Program-made: the position numbers and the translations under genes
Notes under the pieces: model-generated
Database searches by the model: none
The model's input: the letters and a program-made list of their open reading frames with translations, nothing else
What the model was told of the DNA's origin: nothing
NCBI GenBank assembly: GCA_019136325.1
Contig: JAGVUJ010000085.1
Coordinates: 1-23,376 of the forward strand
Length of the DNA: 23,376 nucleotides
From: Deltaproteobacteria bacterium
Lineage (GTDB): Bacteria; Desulfobacterota; Syntrophia; Syntrophales; Smithellaceae
Direction of reading: 5' to 3'
In this document: in pieces, positions 15,500 to 23,376 of the stretch
Numbering within the stretch: the stretch's first letter is position 1
Layout of the letters: every line of letters begins with the position of its first letter

Positions 15500-16219
15500 C
15501 TATCCCCCCAGATAAGCCTGCTTCACCCGCGGATCTCCGGTCAGTTCTTTGCCGGTGCCGGAAAGAACGATGCGACCCGTTTCCAGAACGTAGCCACGCG
15601 AAGCAATGTGCAACGACATGTTGGCGTTTTGTTCAACCAGCAGAATGGTTTTTCCCGCTCTGTTGATGTCCTGAATGATTTTGAAAATTTCCCGCACCAG
15701 CACCGGCGAGAGCCCCATGGAAGGTTCGTCGAGCAGCAATGTCTGGGCGTCGGTCATCAGCGCGCGACCGAAAGCCAGCATTTGCTGTTCGCCGCCGGAG
15801 AGCATCCCGCCCTGCTGCTTTCTTCTTTCCCGGAGACGCGGAAACAGCGAGAAAACATTTTCGAAATCTTTGGCAACCTGTTCTTTATCCTTTCGTTGCC
15901 AGGTGGCAAGTTTCAAATTTTCCATGACGGTCAGATTGCCGAAGATGCCGCGGCCCTCAGGTACGTGAGCGATTCCCGCGGCGACAATCCGATCGGCGGC
16001 GATGTTTTTCATGTCCCTGCCGGCATAGCGGATGCTGCCGCCGTAGGAAACAAGGCCTGAAATCGCGCGCAGGATGGATGATTTCCCCGCGCCGTTGGCG
16101 CCGATAAGCGTAACAATTTCTCCCCTGCCTACATCGAAAGTAATATCGTCAACCGCATGAATGCTGTCGTAGGAAACGTTCAGATGATCAACGGACAGGA
16201 TTTTTTCCGCAGGCGTCAT
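15500..16219 (-). CDS. livF: Branched-chain amino-acid-type ABC transporter ATPase LivF
   Basis: 239 residues. Walker A GANGAGKS (40-47), signature LSGGE (140-144), Walker B LLLDEP (161-166), and the LivF-typical AGIAHVPEGRGIF (81-93). The annotated longer frame to 16333 is rejected because MTPAEKILSV at ATG 16217-16219 has GGAGG at about 8 bases and overlaps the livG stop as ATGA, the classic coupling. It is the last gene of livJHMGF. With LivG it powers uptake through LivH/LivM of a substrate delivered by LivJ. The family transports branched-chain amino acids, but also amides, urea or aromatic acids, so the substrate is open. Confidence 0.96.
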   Translation of the reverse strand: MTPAEKILSVDHLNVSYDSIHAVDDITFDVGRGEIVTLIGANGAGKSSILRAISGLVSYGGSIRYAGRDMKNIAADRIVAAGIAHVPEGRGIFGNLTVMENLKLATWQRKDKEQVAKDFENVFSLFPRLRERRKQQGGMLSGGEQQMLAFGRALMTDAQTLLLDEPSMGLSPVLVREIFKIIQDINRAGKTILLVEQNANMSLHIASRGYVLETGRIVLSGTGKELTGDPRVKQAYLGG

Positions 16220-16986
16220 ACAACCACCTCCTCGCCGAGATAAGCTTCCAGCACCTTCGGATTGTTTTGAATCTCTGTAGGCAGACCGGTGGCAATGGTG
16301 GCGCCGAAATCCAGCACCACCAGCCGTTCGCAAATGCCCATGACAAGGCGCATCTGGTGTTCAATCAGAATGATCGTCACTGAAAAAGTTTTGCGAATCC
16401 AGCCGATAAATTCCATAAGCTGGATGATTTCGTTGGGGTTCATCCCGGCGGCCGGTTCATCCAGAAGCAGCAGCTTTGGTTCGGTGGCCAGCGCCCGGGC
16501 GATTTCCAGCCGGCGCTGCAGACCGTAAGGCAGATTTTTTGCCTTTTCACCGGCAAGGTTGTCCAGTTTGAAGACAGCCAGCAGATCCAGCGCCTGATTG
16601 GTGATGCGCTTCTCTTCAGCCCGAAAACGGCCGATGTGCAGCAGCGCCTCGACCGGCGAGTAGTTGACGCGTCCGTAATGCGCGGTGCGGACATTATCCA
16701 AGACGCTCAGTTCCCTGAAGAGCCGTATGTTCTGAAACGTCCGGGCAATGCCCAGCGTGGTGATTTGATGCGGCGTCAGGCCGACCAGTTCCTGACCGTC
16801 CAGTCTAATGCCGCCCTCGCTCGCGCGATAGACCCCGGTGATTAAGTTAAAAACGGTGGTCTTGCCCGCACCGTTGGGACCGATCACGCCGATCAGTTCA
16901 TGTGGTTCGACTGCGAGGTTGAAATCGGAAACGGCGCAAAGTCCCGCAAAGCGGTGGGTCAGTTTTTCGATTTTAAGGAGTGGCAT
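16216..16986 (-). CDS. livG: Branched-chain amino-acid-type ABC transporter ATPase LivG
   Basis: 256 residues. Walker A GPNGAGKT (36-43), GIARTFQNIRLF (79-90) typical of LivG, signature-region LPYGLQRRLEIARAL (152-166), Walker B LLLLDEP (172-178), and switch H210. The C-terminal PKVLEAYLGEE is the family ending. The ATG at 16984-16986 lies inside livM (14-base overlap) and its stop overlaps livF, so all are one transcript. It forms the ATPase pair with LivF on the cytoplasmic face. Length and motifs are normal. Confidence 0.97.
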   Translation of the reverse strand: MPLLKIEKLTHRFAGLCAVSDFNLAVEPHELIGVIGPNGAGKTTVFNLITGVYRASEGGIRLDGQELVGLTPHQITTLGIARTFQNIRLFRELSVLDNVRTAHYGRVNYSPVEALLHIGRFRAEEKRITNQALDLLAVFKLDNLAGEKAKNLPYGLQRRLEIARALATEPKLLLLDEPAAGMNPNEIIQLMEFIGWIRKTFSVTIILIEHQMRLVMGICERLVVLDFGATIATGLPTEIQNNPKVLEAYLGEEVVV

Positions 16987-18016
16987 CGCCGGCCTCCTTT
17001 TTCTTTTGCCGCCAGAGTTTTTCTGTTACCCAATCGCGCAGCGGCATGAACATGCGTGCTTCCTTCAAACCCATGATGCCGCGCGGACGGTAGATCATCA
17101 GCAGCACAAGCATCAACGGCATGAAGACCATCCGCCAGACGCCCAGCGGTCTCAGAACTTCCAGCAGGATGGTATAAATAATTGCGCCGACAATTGATCC
17201 GGCGATGGAGGCAATGCCGCCCAGATATACCATGATCAGAATGTCGGTGGATTTGATGATGTCGAACATGCGTGGATTAATGAACTGGAGGGCGTGGGCG
17301 AATAATCCCCCGGCAATGCCCGCAAAGAACGATGAAACGACAAAGGCGATAATCTTGACCTGGCGCGTGTTGACGCTCATCAGGTCGCTGGCAATTTCAT
17401 CTTCGCGGATGGATAAAACGCCGCGGCCGAAATTGGAATACACCAGATTGCGGATCACCCAGACGCTGAGCGCCGTCCAGAAAAATACCCACGGCAGCGT
17501 GGTGAGTTTTTCCATCCCCAGCAGACCGCGCGGACCGCCGACGACATCGATATTTTCGAGAACGGATTTGACAATCATGCAGAAGGCCAGGGTGACAATG
17601 GCCAGATAGTCGCCGCGTGTTTTGAAAGAAGGAATCGCGACCAGAAAACCGACCAGTGCGGCGGCCAGTCCTCCGGCCAGTATCGCCAGCGGGAAAAGCA
17701 TATTTTGAGCGCCGGAAGGAAATACATGAACAGTTAGAAGTGATGCAACGTAAGCGCCGACCGCCATGAAACCGGCGTGACCGACGGAAAATTCACCCAT
17801 GTAACCGTTGATTAAATTCAGACTGACGGTGAGAATAATATTAATGCCCACATAAATTAAAATCAGTTGCAGGTATAAATCCAGAAATTCAAAAGCGGAC
17901 GCGGCCATACAGAATCCAATGCCCACGAACAGGAATATCGGCCAGAAATATTTATAATCGGTGAGCGCTTGCCAGCGTTTGATGATTGTATCGTATGTCG
18001 AAGAACGTTGGGACAT
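16973..18016 (-). CDS. livM: ABC transporter permease LivM
   Basis: 347 residues, a polytopic permease. The family core is clear in LNLINGYMGEFSVGHAGFMAVGAYVASLL and GGPRGLLGMEKL, with the cytoplasmic coupling helix region SIREDEIASDLMSVN. The extra N-terminal helix and C-terminal tail fit LivM rather than LivH. ATG 18014-18016 follows AAAGG at 8 bases, two bases after the livH stop. It pairs with LivH to form the membrane channel. Nothing is missing. Confidence 0.96.
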   Translation of the reverse strand: MSQRSSTYDTIIKRWQALTDYKYFWPIFLFVGIGFCMAASAFEFLDLYLQLILIYVGINIILTVSLNLINGYMGEFSVGHAGFMAVGAYVASLLTVHVFPSGAQNMLFPLAILAGGLAAALVGFLVAIPSFKTRGDYLAIVTLAFCMIVKSVLENIDVVGGPRGLLGMEKLTTLPWVFFWTALSVWVIRNLVYSNFGRGVLSIREDEIASDLMSVNTRQVKIIAFVVSSFFAGIAGGLFAHALQFINPRMFDIIKSTDILIMVYLGGIASIAGSIVGAIIYTILLEVLRPLGVWRMVFMPLMLVLLMIYRPRGIMGLKEARMFMPLRDWVTEKLWRQKKKEAGDATP

Positions 18017-18018
18017 GG

Positions 18019-18894
18019 CTATACCTTTTGCGGCTGCGGCTTGCCCAGAATACCATAAGGACGGACAATTAAAAGAATCAAAAGCAGCGTGAAGGCCACA
18101 AAATCACGATATGTTGACGGGAAAAAAGCGCCTACCATAATTTCCACCATGCCCAGAATGAAACCGCCGATCATGGCGCCGCGGATATTGCCGATACCGC
18201 CCACGACGGCGCAGATGAAAGCTTTCCAGCCGACCATGATGCCCATGTAGGGATCAATCACCGGATAAGCGAGTCCGTACATCACACCGGCCGCGCCGCC
18301 AAGACCTGTGCCAATGGCAAATGTCAGTGAGATGATTTTATTGACCGACACGCCCATCAGCGGGACAATGGTCTTGTCCCAGGAAATGGCGCGCATGGCC
18401 ATGCCTGCTTTGGTGTGCTGCACGATAAAATCGAGAATCACCATCAGCGCCAGTGAAAGGACAATAATGAGAATCTGCAGCGAGGAAATGGAAAGCGAGC
18501 CGACTGTCCAGGTCGTATTTTCCAGAAGCTGCGGAATATGTTTGGGATACGGTGAAAGCGCCAGCGTAAAATTTTCCAGGAAAAGGCCGACGCCCAGCGC
18601 CGTGATAATGGCGGACACGCGCGGCGCGTTGCGCAAAGGCTTGTAGGCCAGCCTTTCGATGATGACACCGAGGAAAGCGACGCCCAGCATGGATAAAAGC
18701 AGCGTCGGGATAAAAGAAAGCTTGAAATAAACGGCAATGAGAAAGCAGAAAAAAGCGCCGACCATGAATAAATCGCCGTGCGCGAAGTTGATCATGGTCA
18801 GAATGCCGTAAACCATCGTGTAGCCCAGAGCAATCAGCGCATAGATGCTGCCGAGTTGCAGGGCGTTTAAAATTTGCTGGAAAATATAGGCCAT
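18019..18894 (-). CDS. livH: ABC transporter permease LivH
   Basis: 291 residues with about eight helices. The N-terminal QQILNALQLGSIYALIALG, YGILTMINFAHGDLFMVGAF and IEAxxxxLRNAPR-like cytoplasmic segment (YKPLRNAPRVSAII) are LivH hallmarks. ATG 18892-18894 has no good ribosome site. A 375-base gap separates it from livJ, the only break in the otherwise overlapping operon, so it may rely on read-through from the livJ promoter or have its own start inside the repeat-rich gap. Confidence 0.96.
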   Translation of the reverse strand: MAYIFQQILNALQLGSIYALIALGYTMVYGILTMINFAHGDLFMVGAFFCFLIAVYFKLSFIPTLLLSMLGVAFLGVIIERLAYKPLRNAPRVSAIITALGVGLFLENFTLALSPYPKHIPQLLENTTWTVGSLSISSLQILIIVLSLALMVILDFIVQHTKAGMAMRAISWDKTIVPLMGVSVNKIISLTFAIGTGLGGAAGVMYGLAYPVIDPYMGIMVGWKAFICAVVGGIGNIRGAMIGGFILGMVEIMVGAFFPSTYRDFVAFTLLLILLIVRPYGILGKPQPQKV

Positions 18895-18914
18895 AGATGC
18901 ATACGCATTTAAAT

Positions 18915-19260
18915 CAAAACGCTATCTTTGTTGCTTCGTCGTCGGGTCCTCAGCGTATTGACATATACGCCTCCGGCGCCTCCTCATCGCGGCCGCGATA
19001 TCATCTTTGATTCAATATGGTATAAAAAATCCTTCCTTTATCCTGCCATGCCGGACTCGATCCCGCATGACAGGAGTTATTTTTGAAACTGGATATACCC
19101 TTGCTGGCACCATGGCCGTCCTCCTGCGCCGGTATGACTATTTTTGGCGGCTTAAATAAAATGTTCACAGACAAGGCGCGCGAGGATTTAGGAATGAGGC
19201 CTACTTTTGCGTAGGTCGCAGTGACTAAAGCTGAAGCGCAACGCCGTATGCGGACATTTT
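18915..19260. repeat. Repeat-like, hairpin-rich gap between livJ and livH
   Basis: No gene is supported in 18895-19269. It holds CCTGCCATGC paired with GCATGACAGG (19042-19051 with 19065-19074; one mismatch), which in wording resembles the widespread GCCGGACT-type intergenic palindromes, and CCTAC/GTAGG around TTTTGC (19200-19215). The GC-rich blocks near 18920-19000 and 19170-19260 look weakly like opposite-strand copies of one element. That reading is inference. Confidence 0.35.
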
Positions 19261-19269
19261 AGAAAGCGG

Positions 19270-20436
19270 TCACGGCTTGGCATTCGCAAACCACGTAAAC
19301 TTCCCATCCTTTATTTTCAAAATCACCGCGCTCTTGATCGGATCGCCGGAGCCTTCCTGAAATTGCATGTTGCCGGTCACGCCTTCATACTTCGGAATTC
19401 TGGCCAATGCGTCTCGCACCGCCTGACGATCTTTATTGCCGGCAGTTTTGATGGCCTGCCACAAAAGGCCGAAGGAATCATAGGTCAGAGCGGCCACATC
19501 ATCCGGCGTAGTGCCGTATTTTGCGCTGTAGCCGGCGATAAATTTTTTGGTCGCCTCACTGGCCGCATCGGCCGCGTAGTGCGTGCTGAAATAATAATCA
19601 TTGCAATCCGCTCCGCAGAGTTTCACGAGTTCTTCGGAACCCCAGGAATCCGAGCCGATAAACGGCGCAGTAATACCCAGACGTTTTGCCTGCTGAATCT
19701 GCAGGGGTACTTCGCTGTAATAGTTGGGCAGGAAAATTATTTCCGGCGCGGCCTGTTTGATCTTGGTCAACTGCGATGAGAAATCCTTGTCGTTGGTGGT
19801 GTAGGTTTCAAACGCGACTATCTTCCCACCGTTTTTTTCATAAACGTCTTTGAATATTTCGGCAATGCCTTTGTTGTACTCGGAAGCAACGTCGTAAAGA
19901 ACCGCTGTTTTTTTAAGTTTGAGATCGTTCAAAACGAATTTTGCCAGCACCCCTCCCTGGAACGGGTCGATAAAGCAGGCGCGAAAAACGTATTTTTTAG
20001 GAACGTTGGTCTTGGAATCCAGGGTGGCTTTGGGCGCAGTGGACCAGGGTGTAATCAAAACCGTCTTGCTGGTTTCGGCAATTTCCGCGGCGGGCAGCGC
20101 GTAGCGGCTGGCGTTGGGTCCGACAATGGCCACGACCTTCTGCTGTGTAATCAGCTTCTGCGCGGCGGCGGCCGATTGGTCGGCCTTGCCGGCGTTGTCT
20201 TCGATAATCAATTTAACCTGATATTTCTTGTCACCCAGTTGAATGCCGCCGGCAGCGTTGATTTCGTCAACGGCCATTTCGGCGGCGTTCTTGCAGGAGG
20301 CGCCGACGGCCGGAACATCGCCGGTCAGTTCGGCAATAACGCCTATTTTGATTTTGGAGGAGTCATCGCTGCCGCAGGCACAAATCTGAAAAACAAAAAA
20401 AGACAATATTGCAGAAAACAACCAAAATTTTTTCAT
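19270..20436 (-). CDS. livJ: Periplasmic branched-chain amino-acid-type binding lipoprotein LivJ
   Basis: 388 residues from the chosen start. The N-terminus MKKFWLFSAILSFFVFQICAC is a lipoprotein signal with lipobox ICAC and acceptor C21, so it is membrane-tethered. The mature part is a periplasmic-binding-protein type 6 fold: KIGVIAELTGDVPAVGASCKN, VVAIVGPNASRYALPAAEIA and FIGSDSWGSEE. A longer frame to 20607 is rejected because ATG 20434-20436 has GAGG at 8 bases and starts a proper signal peptide. It is first in livJHMGF, and a strong promoter lies 34 bases upstream. It supplies the solute to LivHM; the ligand is not known. Confidence 0.95.
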   Translation of the reverse strand: MKKFWLFSAILSFFVFQICACGSDDSSKIKIGVIAELTGDVPAVGASCKNAAEMAVDEINAAGGIQLGDKKYQVKLIIEDNAGKADQSAAAAQKLITQQKVVAIVGPNASRYALPAAEIAETSKTVLITPWSTAPKATLDSKTNVPKKYVFRACFIDPFQGGVLAKFVLNDLKLKKTAVLYDVASEYNKGIAEIFKDVYEKNGGKIVAFETYTTNDKDFSSQLTKIKQAAPEIIFLPNYYSEVPLQIQQAKRLGITAPFIGSDSWGSEELVKLCGADCNDYYFSTHYAADAASEATKKFIAGYSAKYGTTPDDVAALTYDSFGLLWQAIKTAGNKDRQAVRDALARIPKYEGVTGNMQFQEGSGDPIKSAVILKIKDGKFTWFANAKP

Positions 20437-20469
20437 ACGTTCAACCTCATCCGTTTGATTTATTCGGAT

Positions 20470-20498
20470 TTTATAAGGTAAGGCGGAGATGCTGTCAA
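20470..20498 (-). promoter_or_regulatory. Near-consensus sigma-70 promoter of livJHMGF
   Basis: On the minus strand a perfect TTGACA (20493-20498), a 17-base spacer and TATAAA (20470-20475). The transcript would start about 30 bases before the livJ ATG. Confidence 0.75.
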
Positions 20499-20515
20499 CA
20501 TGAATATTCCGCCTT

Positions 20516-20543
20516 TTCAAAGAAAAACGCCCTCTTCTTTGAA
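20516..20543. promoter_or_regulatory. Perfect 9-bp inverted repeat upstream of the liv promoter
   Basis: TTCAAAGAA (20516-20524) and TTCTTTGAA (20535-20543) are separated by 10 bases, centre-to-centre 19, about two helical turns. The repeat lies upstream of the livJ -35, where an activator or repressor dimer could bind. It also lies upstream of the divergent exonuclease gene. Confidence 0.4.
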
Positions 20544-20586
20544 GATTTTTCATACAATAAAAACACGCATCATCAGACAAAAAAAC

Positions 20587-20615
20587 TTGAGTGCAATGAA
20601 TGCTCATGGTATTAA
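20587..20615 (+). promoter_or_regulatory. Candidate promoter of the exonuclease gene
   Basis: TTGAGT (20587-20592), a 17-base spacer and TATTAA (20610-20615), about 30 bases before the start codon. It is divergent from the liv promoter. Confidence 0.4.
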
Positions 20616-20645
20616 TTTAAAAAATTACCAAAGGCGGTGGGACAT

Positions 20646-21311
20646 TTGAAAATTGCCACGTTTAATGTAAACTCCATTCGTTCCCGTCTGCATATTGTTT
20701 TGCCGTGGCTCAGGGCCAACCGTCCCGATTATTTCTGCATGCAGGAAACAAAGGTTGCCGACGCCGGCTTCCCTGCGGCAGAGTTTGAATCTCTGGGCTA
20801 CAACGCAGTCTTCAAAGGCGATAAACAATACAAAGGCGTGGCCATCGTATCAAAGCAAAAACCGCAGAAAGTTACTTACGGCTTTGATTCTGAACCGGCC
20901 GATGCCGACCGCATGATCATCGCGCAATACCATGATCTGACGATCGTCAATACCTATGTCCCGCAGGGGCAGGAAATGGGAAGCGAACAATTTGCCTACA
21001 AGCTGAAATGGCTCGACCGTTTTAAAAAATATCTGCAGAAAAATTTTCAGCCCAGGGATGAGGTCATCTGGTGCGGAGATCTGAATATCGCTCCGGAACC
21101 GATCGACGTGCACGACCCAAAAAGATTGCTGGGACACGTCTGTTTCAACCCGGAAGTCTGGAAGGTCTTCGAAGACATAAAATCATGGGGCCTGACGGAT
21201 GTATTTCGCAAGCATTATCCGGGTGTCGCCGGCCAGTACTGGAATCGCGTCTGCAGGACAAGCCGTCCGATCACCTTATTCTTTACGCACAATGGTAAGG
21301 GAAAGAAATGA
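20646..21311 (+). pseudogene. xthA: Exodeoxyribonuclease III, internally deleted and frameshifted
   Basis: The open frame of 221 residues from TTG 20646 (or GTG 20637) matches ExoIII up to residue 198: MKIATFNVNSIRSRL, QETK with E34, and WCGDLNIAP with D145 and N147. After GVAGQY it changes to unrelated sequence. The expected C-terminal motif appears instead in another frame at 21236-21298, ending LQDKPSDHLILYAQW and stop. About 40 residues of a normal ExoIII, including the RID segment that holds a catalytic Asp, are absent. A deletion plus frame change near 21236 explains this; the protein should be inactive. The next gene starts 9 bases after the alternate stop. An assembly error is possible. 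Confidence 0.75.
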
Positions 21312-21820
21312 GTAAAAAAGAAAATATCGACCGCATCAATACAAAAATTGCGTCAGGTTTTGAAAAAATCGACAAGGCATTGTCGGATGCCTCCGGTATT
21401 GCGGAGCTTTTCGAAATTTTGTTTACGCAAATCGAAGAAGAATTCCATGTTCCCTTTATCTGGATGACATTGGCCGATACGGCAAAAGCCCTGCCCGTTA
21501 TCGAAGCGGCAAAATCCTCCGGTTTTCTGAAAGACCGGTTCAGCGTGATGAAAGCCGATTCTTTTCGTGAAATTTTCTATTCCGGACTGCAACCGATTCT
21601 GGTCAATAAGAATCTCAGGCCCTATTACAAATTGTTTCCGGCAAATCAAAAATATTTCATCAAATCACTGGCGATGGTGCCGTTCAAAATCAACGGGGAA
21701 GTGGCGGGAAGCTGGAATAACGGTGATGCCGCCCAAAGCCGATATTCGCCTGACATGGAGACAGGTCTTTTGCAGAAACTCTCCCGCAGATTATCTTCAC
21801 GTCTGGATGAGCTTCTTTAG
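21308..21820 (+). CDS. DUF484/GAF-like protein
   Basis: 170 residues with an N-terminal helix (1-40, ENIDRINTKIASGFEKID), then a GAF-like fold: EEFHVPFIWMTL, QPILVNKNL, SLAMVPFKINGEVAGSWNNGD and SRYSPDMETGLLQKLSRRLSSRL at the end, which is the pattern of DUF484-type proteins. Such proteins are usually sensory or structural partners; no ligand can be assigned. ATG 21308 overlaps the TGA of the broken exonuclease frame (ATGA) and has AAGGGA upstream. It probably shares the exonuclease transcript. Cytoplasmic. Confidence 0.72.
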   Translation: MSKKENIDRINTKIASGFEKIDKALSDASGIAELFEILFTQIEEEFHVPFIWMTLADTAKALPVIEAAKSSGFLKDRFSVMKADSFREIFYSGLQPILVNKNLRPYYKLFPANQKYFIKSLAMVPFKINGEVAGSWNNGDAAQSRYSPDMETGLLQKLSRRLSSRLDELL

Positions 21821-21842
21821 TTCGCGAGTACGGAAAAATAAA

Positions 21843-22280
21843 ATGGCCGCTATCATTCAAATCAGACAGAAAGAAAAATTCATGGGCACGATGAAGCATG
21901 GCGTCGACCTGTTGGAAGAAATTACAAAAATATGTCAGGAAAGAAGCATTCACCTGGGCAGCATTGAGGCAATCGGTGCGGTCCAAAAGGCGTCCATCGC
22001 ATTCTACAATCAGACCAAACGAGACTATGTACCCATGACCATTAATGAACCGCTGGAGATGACAAGCTTAACCGGGAATATTTCAATCAAGGACGGGAAT
22101 CCTTTTGTACATGCGCACGTAACCCTGGCCGATTCCAAGGGCAACGTTTATGGCGGTCATCTTGCCCCGGGAACGATTGTCTTTGCCTGTGAATTTATTA
22201 TAAAGACGTTTGACGGGTTGATGCTGGAAAGAAGATTTGATGAGGATACGGGATTATCTCTATGGTCCTTGCAGGAATAA
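21843..22280 (+). CDS. PPC (DUF296) domain protein, putative DNA-binding
   Basis: 145 residues, a single PPC/DUF296 domain. LTGNISIKDGNPFVHAHVTLAD (76-97) and GGHLAPGTIVFACEF (104-118) are family blocks; H90, H92 and H106 sit where bacterial members can bind metal. Some relatives are linked to DNA binding in plants (AT-hook proteins), but bacterial members lack the hook and their role is unclear. ATG 21843 is selected because the longer frame to 21567 runs over the previous gene; the ribosome site is weak. It is 22 bases after the GAF-like gene, so the same operon is likely. Confidence 0.85.
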   Translation: MAAIIQIRQKEKFMGTMKHGVDLLEEITKICQERSIHLGSIEAIGAVQKASIAFYNQTKRDYVPMTINEPLEMTSLTGNISIKDGNPFVHAHVTLADSKGNVYGGHLAPGTIVFACEFIIKTFDGLMLERRFDEDTGLSLWSLQE

Positions 22281-22299
22281 ACACGACATTTGAATATTC

Positions 22300-23001
22300 A
22301 TGGTTGGATACGACATGATGGAAATCAGAAATGTTCACAGTAGCACGATCAAAGATAAGGCTGCGCTATTCATTGTTACAATTGTTTTTACATCGCTGTT
22401 GGGTTTGATTCTGTCGTGTGCCGGCGTTCCTGAAAAGCAATGGCACAACAACGGTATGACCGTAGGCCAGTCTGTCCAGGATACGCAAGATGATGGGAGC
22501 CTTGCTGACGAGTTGCAGCCGCAAACGGATTCCATCGACAGATCACCCCCGACTGACCATAGCCGTAATGAAAATTTTATTGTCTTTGAAAACGGAACGG
22601 TCCTGGATAAAAAAACCAATCTCATGTGGGCCAGTAAAGATAATGGCGAAAACATCAACTGGCATGACGCCACGTTGTATTGCGAACAATACAACGGCGG
22701 AAGCTACACCGACTGGCGCATGCCGACCATCGATGAACTGGCGGGTTTATACGATAATGGCAAGGAGCAAACATCGGGTTATCACATTATTGATTTTATC
22801 ACGATAACCCGCGCGCTCCAATGGTCTTCCGATACGGACGGTTCTAATATGGTTGCCGTCTTATATTTCTATGATGGTGAGACTGTCTGGAATAATCCGT
22901 CCACCAGTTCTTACCGGGTGCTTCCGGTGCGAGACGCCCAATACGATTTTCGGATCTTATTGTCCAAAATCTTTCCCTCGCTGATCCCTGCGCCGCGATA
23001 A
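22300..23001 (+). CDS. DUF1566 lipoprotein
   Basis: 233 residues. A hydrophobic segment (21-39) ends in the lipobox ILSC with C40, indicating a lipoprotein, followed by a low-complexity acidic linker (about 41-90). The DUF1566 domain covers about 92-212: VLDKKTNLMWASKDNG, TDWRMPTIDELAGLY, LQWSSD and YRVLPVRD. It is a C-type-lectin-like surface domain of unknown ligand. Start is ambiguous between ATG 22300 and ATG 22315 or 22318; the internal ones give a more usual signal peptide length. It lies 19 bases after the PPC gene and may be its last operon member. Confidence 0.8.
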   Translation: MVGYDMMEIRNVHSSTIKDKAALFIVTIVFTSLLGLILSCAGVPEKQWHNNGMTVGQSVQDTQDDGSLADELQPQTDSIDRSPPTDHSRNENFIVFENGTVLDKKTNLMWASKDNGENINWHDATLYCEQYNGGSYTDWRMPTIDELAGLYDNGKEQTSGYHIIDFITITRALQWSSDTDGSNMVAVLYFYDGETVWNNPSTSSYRVLPVRDAQYDFRILLSKIFPSLIPAPR

Positions 23002-23249
23002 CCTCTCCGTAAACTCAGCAAGCCCTTTTCCCCGAAGAGAAAAAATTAGTGGAACCGAATTTTACGAAACCAGGCGTTTTCGGAAGCGGGCCCCCTTTTC
23101 AAAAAATGCACCCTCAGATGCAAATTCTTTAGCCCAAATGCTTCAGTCGAAACGTCATTACGAATTTTGACCTCCGGCATTTACCGGCAATCTTTCCAGT
23201 ACACGTGACATCAACTGAAATAATTTTTCACCAAGGAGAAACCGATCGG

Positions 23250-23339
23250 ATGGACCTGCCCGGACAACAGAAACGCGGAATCATGCATTCAAATATATTC
23301 TATTTAGTTATTTTATTTATTCTTTATGATTATATATAG
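23250..23339 (+). CDS. Possible 29-residue membrane peptide
   Basis: A frame starting MDLPGQQKRGIMHSN and ending in the hydrophobic stretch IFYLVILFILYDYI, which would form one membrane segment. AAGGAG (23233-23238) lies about 11 bases before ATG 23250. The frame is in AT-rich sequence and is very short, so it may be chance. The rest of 23002-23376 shows nothing else supported; AAAGGAG at the very end may be the ribosome site of a gene beyond the window. Confidence 0.25.
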   Translation: MDLPGQQKRGIMHSNIFYLVILFILYDYI

Positions 23340-23376
23340 ACGCCGCAGCAGGATAATGATTATCCCATGAAAGGAG

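Noticed and set aside
16220..16333. N-terminal extension of LivF
   Set aside because: It lies within livG, lacks family similarity, and the ATGA overlap start at 16219 has a proper ribosome site.
20437..20607. N-terminal extension of LivJ
   Set aside because: It covers the promoter and would hide the lipoprotein signal peptide that begins at 20436.
1..23376. CRISPR array, tRNA, rRNA, phage or transposase genes
   Set aside because: None was seen: no regularly spaced direct repeats, no cloverleaf pattern and no integrase- or transposase-like frame.

Overview
The window looks like chromosomal DNA from a Gram-negative anaerobe of the deltaproteobacterial (Desulfobacterota) type, perhaps a Syntrophales relative. 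The case rests on a complete LivJHMGF uptake operon, a lipobox-bearing binding protein, an OmpA-like outer-membrane protein with calcium-type repeats, an MenA-like prenyltransferase, a ferredoxin-like protein and several c-di-GMP parts. The taxonomic placement is inference; there is no rRNA, tRNA, phage, transposase or CRISPR array in the window.

Region 1 (1-2.7 kb): the start of a sensor kinase overlaps its OmpR-type response regulator. A WalJ/YycJ-like metallo-beta-lactamase-fold protein is divergent from them, and an enoyl-CoA isomerase-like crotonase converges on it. Region 2 (2.7-7.1 kb, all minus): a 769-residue membrane histidine kinase-receiver-GGDEF hybrid, a multi-cluster Fe-S protein with a histidine-rich tail, and an alpha/beta hydrolase. 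Region 3 (7.1-10.7 kb): a TSP3-repeat OmpA protein, then a gene-poor stretch holding four very small minus-strand proteins, a cold-shock protein, two clusters of short palindromes, and a promoter-hairpin-terminator unit without an ORF that looks like a small RNA.

Region 4 (10.7-14.4 kb): an FMN-type split-barrel protein (plus) faces a minus-strand series: UbiA/MenA-like prenyltransferase, a cytochrome b5-like/DUF2231 membrane fusion, an exported nitroreductase-fold protein and a small PilZ protein. This series may be a membrane redox module. Region 5 (14.4-20.6 kb): a TetR regulator with a good promoter converges on livJ-livH-livM-livG-livF. livJ has a near-consensus promoter with a perfect 9-bp inverted repeat just upstream. 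Region 6 (20.6-23.4 kb, plus): an exonuclease III gene that appears broken by an internal deletion and frameshift, then a GAF/DUF484-like protein, a PPC (DUF296) protein and a DUF1566 lipoprotein.

The hybrid GGDEF kinase can make c-di-GMP in principle and the PilZ protein could bind it, so a local second-messenger link is plausible but unproven. No clearly new defence or mobile system is visible. The least explained parts are the small-RNA candidate, the tiny-protein cluster next to the cold-shock gene, the b5/DUF2231-prenyltransferase-nitroreductase series, and the broken exonuclease.
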